In this document: positions 58,555 through 64,000 of the stretch, in pieces
Layout of the letters: each line of letters starts with the position of its first letter
Numbering within the stretch: the first letter of the stretch is position 1
From: Parafrankia discariae
Lineage (GTDB): Bacteria > Actinomycetota > Actinomycetes > Frankiales > Frankiaceae
Reading direction: 5' to 3'
Length of the DNA: 64,000 nucleotides
Assembly: GCF_000373365.1 (NCBI RefSeq)
Contig: NZ_KB891104.1
Span: 77,538 to 141,537, forward strand
Translations under genes and position numbers: made by a program
The notes under the pieces: model-generated
The model's input: the letters and a program-made list of their open reading frames with translations, nothing else
What the model was told of the DNA's origin: nothing
The model's database searches: none

Positions 58555-59820
58555 GTGCCGACTTCGGCCGAACCTCGTCCCGGCACAGCGCCCCACCCGC
58601 CGCCTCCGGCGCTCCCCCCGGCAGATCCGCCGACGCGGCGGCGCGACCGAACGCCGCGACGGGCCGCCGTGGCCGCCGGCGCCCTGATCGCCGTCGGAAC
58701 GGTCGTCGCCGTGCTGGTCACCACACTGATCGCCGCGCGGGGCGGTTCCGCCCAGGCACCGTCCGCCGCCTCGGTCCCGAGCACCGGCACGAGTGGCGCG
58801 AGCGGCACGCCGGGCGGTTCCGGTAGCGCTCCCCCGGACGGCTCATCGCCCGGCTCGCCGGCGGACGAACGCGGCGTGGTCGCCGTCCGGGGATCGAACC
58901 TCGCCGACCCCTACGTGCTCGCCGCCGGCACCACCGGCTACGCCTACGGGACCAACGCGGACGGCGCCAACATCCCCGTGCTCGTCAGCACCGACCCGGA
59001 GCTGCGAACCTGGACGCGGGCCGGCGACGCGCTGCCGCGGCTGCCCGGCTGGGCACAGGACACCGGCTTCACCACCTGGGCGCCCGCGGTCACCAGGGTC
59101 GACGACGGGTATGTGCTCTACTACGCCACCCGGGTCGCCGCCACCGGGCACCAGTGTGTCTCGACGGCCCACGCGGCCAGCCCGACCGGCCCGTTCGCCG
59201 ATACCTCGGCCGCGCCGCTGATCTGCCAGGAGTCCGAGGGCGGCAGCATCGACCCGAGCCCGTACACCGTGGGCGCCGACCGCTACCTCACCTGGAAGAG
59301 CGAGGGCGTCCTGCCCGGCACCACCCCGGCGATCTGGGCGCAGCGCCTCTCCCCCGACGGGCGCGCCCTGCTCGGTGAGCCGGCCCGGCTGCTCATGCCG
59401 ACCCTCGAATGGGAGCACGGCGTCGTCGAGGGCCCGGCGATGCTGGCGAGCGGTGGCCGCTACGACCTGCTCTACTCCGCCGGGGACTGGCACAGCGCCG
59501 GCTACGCGACGGGCACGGCGACGTGCGCCGGGCCGCTCGGCCCCTGCACGCCGCGGCCGGAGCCCCTGCTGCGCACCGGCACCGCCGGCGTCGGCCCCGG
59601 CGGCGCCGAACCGTTCCAGGCGTCGGACGGAACCTGGTGGCTGGCGTTCCACACCTGGAACCGCCGGGAGCCGGCGGCCTCACCGCACGCCGACCGCCAG
59701 CTCGTTCTGGCACCCGCCGCCCCGTCGTGGAGTCCGACGTCTCCCGACCCCCTCACGCGGCCCGACCCGCCTGGTCGGGCCGGGCTCGAGCTGGGCCGCG
59801 TCGTCAGTAGCCGACCGTGA
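58555..59820 (+). CDS. Glycoside hydrolase family 43-like protein, membrane-anchored or secreted
   Basis: A 421-residue protein. A hydrophobic helix at about 37-60 after a basic stretch is a signal anchor; a Ser/Gly/Pro linker leads to a five-bladed propeller. Catalytic carboxylates of GH43 are visible: general base Asp118 in NLADPYVL, pKa-modulating Asp233 in GSIDPSPY and general acid Glu292 in VVEGPAML; WAPAV (about 175) also matches. Family members cleave arabinan, xylan or related side chains, so extracellular plant-polysaccharide degradation is expected. GTG 58555 is preferred to ATG 58546 because AGGAGG (58540-58545) touches that ATG but lies 9 nt from the GTG. The stop overlaps the convergent oxidoreductase gene by 17 bp. 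Confidence 0.85.
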   Translation: MPTSAEPRPGTAPHPPPPALPPADPPTRRRDRTPRRAAVAAGALIAVGTVVAVLVTTLIAARGGSAQAPSAASVPSTGTSGASGTPGGSGSAPPDGSSPGSPADERGVVAVRGSNLADPYVLAAGTTGYAYGTNADGANIPVLVSTDPELRTWTRAGDALPRLPGWAQDTGFTTWAPAVTRVDDGYVLYYATRVAATGHQCVSTAHAASPTGPFADTSAAPLICQESEGGSIDPSPYTVGADRYLTWKSEGVLPGTTPAIWAQRLSPDGRALLGEPARLLMPTLEWEHGVVEGPAMLASGGRYDLLYSAGDWHSAGYATGTATCAGPLGPCTPRPEPLLRTGTAGVGPGGAEPFQASDGTWWLAFHTWNRREPAASPHADRQLVLAPAAPSWSPTSPDPLTRPDPPGRAGLELGRVVSSRP

Positions 59821-60487
59821 AACGCCGCTGGACGTGCCGAGGGAGCTCCACCTCGTCGACAACGGCCATCGCGAGGTCCTCGGCGGAGATGTCGCTGATG
59901 CCGTCCGCGGTGACCAGCAGCTGGTTGCCGCCGACCCGGAACCGGCCGGTACGCGCGCCTGGGGTGATCAGCCCCGCCGACGGGCTCAGGTAGGTCCAGC
60001 TCCGGTCGGACAGGCGGCACAGGTGCAGTACCTCCCGGTGCGCCAGCACGACGTTCACGTACTCCGTCGGGACGCCGAGCGTCTCGGGCAGCCGCTCCGC
60101 GAAGCCCGCGACGTCGACCACCTGGAGCCCGGGACGGACCTCCAGGCTCCCGGCACCGCCGATCACGATCAGCCTCGTCGCCGGGTGCGACTCCAGCGCC
60201 GTGAGCAGAACCCGGGTGGCCGCCGGCAATACGTCGGCGTTCGCGATGGCCCCGGGGATGTCGTCGCCGGCGTTGATCGCGTTGACGATCACGTCCAGCC
60301 CGCTGACTGCTCGCGCGACGTCCGCTACGTCCAGCATCTGGGTGACGGACCACCGGACCGGGCCGGGATCAGCCGGGACCCGGGACGCCGACCGGGTGAA
60401 AGCGGTCACGCGATGCCCCCGGCGGGACCCCTCCGCCACCACTCGCCGGCCGATGACACCTGTGGCGCCGAACACTCCGATGTCCAC
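59804..60487 (-). CDS. NAD(P)-binding oxidoreductase, NmrA/YwnB-like
   Basis: A 227-residue atypical SDR. The N-terminus MDIGVFGATGVIGRRVVAEG has the GxxGxxG nucleotide site; AFTRSASRVPAD is the NADP-selecting region; VIVNAINAGDD and RLIVIGGAGSLEVRP are the family strands. There is no Tyr-xxx-Lys pair, as expected for the NmrA-like group, which reduce quinones or flavins or sense redox state. GTG 60487 follows GGGAG. The gene is divergent from a TetR gene, with a 29-bp perfect palindrome between them that very likely controls it. Its end overlaps the GH43 end by 17 bp. Confidence 0.85.
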   Translation of the reverse strand: MDIGVFGATGVIGRRVVAEGSRRGHRVTAFTRSASRVPADPGPVRWSVTQMLDVADVARAVSGLDVIVNAINAGDDIPGAIANADVLPAATRVLLTALESHPATRLIVIGGAGSLEVRPGLQVVDVAGFAERLPETLGVPTEYVNVVLAHREVLHLCRLSDRSWTYLSPSAGLITPGARTGRFRVGGNQLLVTADGISDISAEDLAMAVVDEVELPRHVQRRFTVGY

Positions 60488-60521
60488 GTCTGCTCCCTGG
60501 TCCGCACGGATGCACTCACCA

Positions 60522-60550
60522 ACACGGCGTTTAAATTTTAAACGCCGTGT
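60522..60550. promoter_or_regulatory. 29-bp perfect palindrome, TetR operator
   Basis: ACACGGCGTTTAAA and TTTAAACGCCGTGT are exact complements separated by one T. The site is 35 bp upstream of the oxidoreductase start and 44 bp upstream of the tetR start, the classic place for a divergent TetR operator. Confidence 0.8.
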
Positions 60551-60593
60551 AGTCCGGAGGGAGCATACTCCGGGCGCGCCGTAGAGTGCCGGG

Positions 60594-61310
60594 ATGAGCA
60601 CGACGTCCGGGCCGACCACGAGCAGGCGGGAACGCCTGCGCACGCAGGCGACGCAGGAGATCAAGACGATCGCGTTGAGGCTTATGAGCGAAGGCGGCCC
60701 CGGCGCCATCTCACTGCGCGCGATCGCCCGCGAGATGGGCATGACCGCCGGCGCGCTCTACAGCTACTTCCCGACGCGGGACGACCTGCTCAGCGCGCTG
60801 ATCGAGGACGTCTACACGTCACTGGTCGAAACGGTCGAGGCCGCCCGGGACGCGCGCCCCACCGCGGATCGGGCCGGGCGGCTGCTCGCCTGGGCCGAGG
60901 CGTTCCGGGACTGGTCACTCGCCAACCCCGAGGGGTTCCGCCTCATCTACGGAGATCCGGTCCCCGGCTACCAGCCGCCGCCGGGCGGCGCGGCCCCGCA
61001 GGCCGAGCACCGTGCCTGCACGGGCCTCGTCGGATTCGTCGCGGATGCCTGGCGGCACGCGGACGCGCCGCCGCCGACCGGCGACGACGACGACTGGTCG
61101 GACTTCCCGCCGGCCCTCGCGGCCGGCGTCCGCGAGGCGTTCCCCGACCTGCCGCCCGGCGCCGTCGCGCTTGCGCTGCGCCTCTGGGGACGGATGCACG
61201 GGCTCGTCGCTCTCGAGGTGCACGGCCATCTCCTGGCCCAGACCCGCCACCCGGACAAGCTCTACCGCGCCGAGATGCTGGACGTCGTCCGGTCACTGGG
61301 CCTGGCCTGA
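60594..61310 (+). CDS. TetR-family transcriptional regulator
   Basis: A 238-residue regulator. The N-terminal helix-turn-helix (about 20-65) reads EIKTIALRLMSEGGPGAISL, then RAIAREMGMTAGALYSYFPT, with the conserved Tyr-Ser-Tyr-Phe after the recognition helix. The C-terminal domain (DWSLANPEGFRLIYGDPVPG, RLWGRMHGLVALEVHGHL) matches the TetR_C_13/WHG-type ligand domain. It very likely represses the divergent oxidoreductase and itself through the palindrome at 60522. TAGAGT (60582-60587) lies 7 nt before ATG 60594 and no ribosome site is present, so the mRNA may be leaderless. Confidence 0.92.
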   Translation: MSTTSGPTTSRRERLRTQATQEIKTIALRLMSEGGPGAISLRAIAREMGMTAGALYSYFPTRDDLLSALIEDVYTSLVETVEAARDARPTADRAGRLLAWAEAFRDWSLANPEGFRLIYGDPVPGYQPPPGGAAPQAEHRACTGLVGFVADAWRHADAPPPTGDDDDWSDFPPALAAGVREAFPDLPPGAVALALRLWGRMHGLVALEVHGHLLAQTRHPDKLYRAEMLDVVRSLGLA

Positions 61311-61362
61311 CCGCGCCGGGCCCGGCAGGGCCTCGCCCACCGGGCCACGTCTGACCGGGCTG

Positions 61363-62010
61363 TCAGGCGGTGACCAGGTCCACGGTGAGCTCAGTACCGG
61401 TGGCGGCGCGGACGTCGTCGACGGTCACGCCGGGCGCGGTCTCGCGCAGCGCCAGGCCGCCGCCGGGGACGACGTCGATGACCGCGAGATCGGTGATGAT
61501 CCGCTGCGCGCAGGCCCGGCCGGTCAGCGGGAGCGTGCACTCGTCGAGGATCTTGTGGCTGCCGTCGCGGGCGACGTGCTCCATCATCACGATCACGTGC
61601 CGGGCGCCGTGCACGAGGTCCATCGCGCCGCCCATGCCCTTGACCATCTTGCCGGGGATCATCCAGTTCGCCAGGTCGCCGACCCGGGAGACCTGCATCG
61701 CCCCGAGGACCGCGACGTCGACGTGGCCGCCGCGGATCATCCCGAAGGAGGCTGCCGAGTCGAAGAACGCCGCACCGGGCAGGACGGTGACGGTCTCCTT
61801 GCCGGCGTTGATCAGGTCCGGGTCGACGGCGGCGTCGGCCGGGTACGGGCCGACACCGAGGATGCCGTTCTCGCTGTGCAGCACCACGGTCACGCCGTCG
61901 GGCAGGTAGTTCGGAACCAGGGTCGGCAGGCCGATGCCGAGGTTCACGTACTGTCCGCTCTCGAGCTCACGGGCGACCCGGGCCGCGAGCTCGGTTCGAG
62001 TCAGGGCCAT
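61363..62010 (-). CDS. scoB: 3-oxoacid CoA-transferase, subunit B
   Basis: A 215-residue beta subunit of a class I CoA-transferase. The catalytic glutamate is Glu47 in [11 protein letters not shown], which forms the CoA-thioester intermediate. [32 protein letters not shown] and [13 protein letters not shown] are family blocks. With subunit A it moves CoA from succinyl-CoA to acetoacetate or 3-oxoadipate; the pair resembles ScoAB/PcaIJ and the donor cannot be settled by sequence. ATG 62010 lies 1 nt past the scoA stop, so the two are coupled. Confidence 0.92.
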   Translation of the reverse strand: MALTRTELAARVARELESGQYVNLGIGLPTLVPNYLPDGVTVVLHSENGILGVGPYPADAAVDPDLINAGKETVTVLPGAAFFDSAASFGMIRGGHVDVAVLGAMQVSRVGDLANWMIPGKMVKGMGGAMDLVHGARHVIVMMEHVARDGSHKILDECTLPLTGRACAQRIITDLAVIDVVPGGGLALRETAPGVTVDDVRAATGTELTVDLVTA

Positions 62011-62011
62011 C

Positions 62012-62764
62012 TCAGCTCACCGTCCGCTTCTCGATCCGCTTCTCCGTGTCCGGCGCGTGCACGACCCGCTGGACGAAGATCCCCGGGGTGTGCACCTGGG
62101 CCGGATCGAGCTCCCCGGGCTCGACCAGTTCCTCGACCTCGGCGATGGTGACCCGGCCGGCCGTCGCGCACAGCGGGTTGAAGTTGGCGGCGCTGGCCCG
62201 GTAGACCAGGTTGCCGTGCCGATCGCCCTTCCAGGCGTGGACCAGGGCGAAGTCGCAGACGATGCCGCGTTCGAGGACGTAGGTCCGGCCGTCGAAGGTC
62301 CGGGTCTCCTTCGGCGGTGAGGCGAGCGCGATGCCGCCGGAGCCGTCGTACAGCCACGGCAGGCCACCCTCGGCCACCTGGGTCCCGACACCCGCGGGGG
62401 TGTAGAAGGCCGGGATGCCGGCGCCGCCGGCCCGCAGCCGCTCGGCCAGGGTGCCCTGTGGGACGAGCTCGACCTCGAGCTCACCGGAGAGGAACTGGCG
62501 CTCGAACTCCTTGTTCTCCCCGACGTAGGAGCCGGTGGTGCGCCGGATCCGGCCGGCCCGCAGCAGCAGGCCGAGCCCCCAGTCGTCCACGCCGCAGTTG
62601 TTGCTGACCGTCTCGAGGTCCTTGGGGCCGGCGGCGAGCAACGCGCGGATGAGGCCACTCGGGATGCCACAGAGCCCGAATCCACCCACCGCCAGCGAGG
62701 CCCCGTCGGGGATGTCCGCCACGGCGAGCTCCGCGCTCGGAACCACCTTGTCCAACCTGTCCAC
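62012..62764 (-). CDS. scoA: 3-oxoacid CoA-transferase, subunit A
   Basis: A 250-residue alpha subunit. The glycine-rich CoA site is [48 protein letters not shown] and [20 protein letters not shown] follow the standard pattern. GTG 62764 follows GGGAG. Subunit B starts 1 nt after its stop. Together they support ketone-body or aromatic (3-oxoadipate) catabolism. The acyl-CoA dehydrogenase gene is divergent across an 847-bp region, suggesting a lipid or aromatic acid catabolic neighbourhood. Confidence 0.92.
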   Translation of the reverse strand: MDRLDKVVPSAELAVADIPDGASLAVGGFGLCGIPSGLIRALLAAGPKDLETVSNNCGVDDWGLGLLLRAGRIRRTTGSYVGENKEFERQFLSGELEVELVPQGTLAERLRAGGAGIPAFYTPAGVGTQVAEGGLPWLYDGSGGIALASPPKETRTFDGRTYVLERGIVCDFALVHAWKGDRHGNLVYRASAANFNPLCATAGRVTIAEVEELVEPGELDPAQVHTPGIFVQRVVHAPDTEKRIEKRTVS

Positions 62765-63026
62765 CCCTCACTCCCGCACCGGCGACGGTCTCACCCGTCC
62801 CGCAGGTAACCACAGGTCATTGTGTTCACTCGGTGACCACGTTCGATCAGTGCCAGCGCTTGACCGGTGACGGTGCCCGACCAGCGCGACCACCCCGCCG
62901 CGACCGCCCGCGAGCCGGGCGGCCACCGGCCGCGCCGGTGGGGCTGACGACGGAACCCGCGGTGTCGGATGCGCCACGACACCCGCGAGCCCGGTCAGGG
63001 AGACGGCGTGCACGCCACCCGGCACA

Positions 63027-63074
63027 CGACGGTTCACGTGCCCGCAACTGATCACAACGGCCGACGGTTCACGT
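63027..63074. promoter_or_regulatory. 13-bp direct repeat CGACGGTTCACGT, two copies
   Basis: The copies lie at 63027-63039 and 63062-63074, 35 bp apart start to start. They are 263 bp upstream of scoA and 538 bp upstream of the dehydrogenase start. Exact 13-mers this close are unlikely by chance and may be regulator sites. Confidence 0.4.
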
Positions 63075-63245
63075 TAGCAGAGACTCACTGGGCCGAGGCC
63101 GAGCTCACCCGAACGGGTCCGGAAGATCTTCCCGGCCACGAGGTGGGCCGGGTGGCGGCGCGCACTGGACTGCGTCCAGGCAGCGAAGGTACGTTAATCC
63201 CTGGTCTCGCGCCGCGTGTGGCCGCGCGCGAACTCCCGGGACCAC

Positions 63246-63275
63246 CCCAGTTTCAGGCGACCCAGTTTCAGGCGA
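63246..63275. repeat. Exact 15-bp tandem duplication
   Basis: CCCAGTTTCAGGCGA occurs at 63246-63260 and 63261-63275 with no gap. It is non-coding and of the same size class as the other tandem duplications in this window. Confidence 0.85.
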
Positions 63276-63611
63276 TGCGGTTCGCGGTGATCCGTTCCTG
63301 GTGACCGCCAGCGAGGCGATCCGGTGGCGCGACGCGTCCGAGATGACCTGAAGGCGACCGGAGCCCGTGGGATCGATGGCATTCCCACGGTCGGCGGCGC
63401 CTGGCGGGGCACCCTGATGCCCGCCGGCCGGTCCGGGCGGGCCGGTGGCCGGCGCACGGAGCGGTCGCCGGCTGGCGCACGGAACCGACATCCGACCAGC
63501 ACGCGATATCCGACCAGCATGCGAGACCCGGCGGGCCCGTCACGGGCGGGACCCGTCACTCAGACGACGACGTCGGCGGGACACCCCGCCTCGGCCGGAG
63601 AGGGCGACCGG

Positions 63612-64000
63612 ATGCGACGCACGGTCTACGGTCCCGAGCACGAAGCTTTTCGGGCAGCCGTCCGCACCTTCTTCGAAAAGGAGATCGGGGCGCACTACCG
63701 CGAGTGGGAGGAGGCGGGGCTGCCGCCGCGCGACTTCTACAACAAGGCGGGGGACGTCGGAATCCTCGGTCTGGGCATCCCGGAGGAGTACGGCGGCGGC
63801 GGGGCGGACTTCCTGTTCAACGCCGTCGTCACCGAGGAGGCCGCCCGGGCCGGCTACGCGCTGGGCCCGCTGCGCATCCACGCGGACATCTCCGTCCCCT
63901 ACTTCGTGGACCACGGCAACGAGGAGCAGAAGGCGCGCTGGCTGCCGGGCCTGGCCAGCGGCGAGCTGGTCGCCGCGCTGGCGCTGACCGAGCCGGGCGC
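63612..64000 (+). CDS. Acyl-CoA dehydrogenase, N-terminal part (runs off the window)
   Basis: The first 129 residues are visible. ATG 63612 follows GAGAGGG. VYGPEHEAFRAAVRTFFEKE, FYNKAGDVGILGLGIPEEYG, GGGADFLFNAVVTEEAARAG and VDHGNEEQKARWLPGLASGE match the alpha-helical N-terminal domain of the family; the ALALTEPG stretch begins the FAD/substrate-binding middle domain. The catalytic Glu lies beyond the window. It introduces the alpha-beta double bond in an acyl-CoA, passing electrons to electron-transfer flavoprotein. Chain-length preference cannot be read. Confidence 0.93.
   Translation, partial: MRRTVYGPEHEAFRAAVRTFFEKEIGAHYREWEEAGLPPRDFYNKAGDVGILGLGIPEEYGGGGADFLFNAVVTEEAARAGYALGPLRIHADISVPYFVDHGNEEQKARWLPGLASGELVAALALTEPG

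Larger units (their letters stand above)
62765..63611. other. Long divergent intergenic region between scoA and acyl-CoA dehydrogenase genes
   Basis: No gene is supported in these 847 bp. The region contains TCAC-TCG-GTGA near 62825, the direct repeats listed separately at 63027-63074 and 63246-63275, and the likely promoters of both flanking genes. One open leftward frame (63105-63491) has unconvincing, low-complexity composition. Confidence 0.5.

Noticed and set aside
63105-63491. Leftward 128-codon frame in the scoA-dehydrogenase gap
   Set aside because: Low complexity, no ribosome site, and it spans the 15-bp tandem duplication; not supported as a gene.

Overview
The window is a high-GC chromosomal segment from an actinomycete. 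The evidence is strong G/C third-position bias, frequent GTG and TTG starts, many ATGA/GTGA overlaps, monomeric NADP-isocitrate dehydrogenase, a DUF2637 protein, DHA2-type efflux, a modular type I PKS and a eukaryote-like Ser/Thr kinase. The mixture (TIR, TerY-P, PKS, DUF2637) would fit a Frankia-like soil or symbiotic actinomycete, but no marker here proves the genus. No rRNA, tRNA, CRISPR array, transposase or integrase was recognised. Everything is read from sequence alone, without database searches.

Layout. 1-5.4 kb: end of a probable dehydrogenase, a peptide/nickel-type binding lipoprotein, a decayed second binding-protein gene, an orphan ParA ATPase and a GT87-like membrane mannosyltransferase. 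5.8-11.1 kb: BrkB/YihY membrane protein, two small conserved proteins, an amidase and a DUF2637 protein. 11.1-16.6 kb: MarR divergent from a DHA2 exporter, then a translationally coupled pair of sensor kinases of which the second has lost both its phospho-acceptor His and its ATPase domain. 16.8-22.6 kb: metX-metY, divergent from an IPNS-like Fe/2OG dioxygenase coupled to a second MetY paralogue.

22.6-27 kb holds the most unusual protein: a cytoplasmic TIR domain, one membrane helix and a large extracytoplasmic type-1 periplasmic-binding domain, downstream of and on the same strand as a transmembrane Ser/Thr kinase. 27.3-30.5 kb: FMN-binding PNPOx-like protein, MFS protein and FAD monooxygenase. 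30.6-34.9 kb: a 33-34 bp repeat array beside a four-gene set (zinc ribbon, VWA, PP2C phosphatase, kinase with OB fold) that matches the TerY-P phosphorylation triad. 35.4-41.6 kb: one large PKS protein with pseudo-ACP, KS, AT, KR, ACP and TE, with no other assembly-line gene nearby. 41.6-46.9 kb: oxidoreductase remnant, Sll1717-type P-loop ATPase, an alpha/beta-hydrolase with a destroyed catalytic triad, a small protein and a Rieske oxygenase with a puzzling start. 47-53.3 kb: central metabolism (icd, putA). 53.6-64 kb: VOC protein, pentapeptide-repeat membrane protein, GAF-EAL phosphodiesterase, secreted lamin-tail protein, GH43 hydrolase, an NAD(P)-binding oxidoreductase divergent from TetR across a 29-bp palindrome, scoAB CoA-transferase and the start of an acyl-CoA dehydrogenase.

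Recurring features: perfect hairpins between convergent genes; short tandem duplications (15-19 bp) that repeatedly sit on gene 3' ends and copy the stop codon; and several starts placed about 7 nt after a -10-like hexamer, which suggests leaderless mRNAs.
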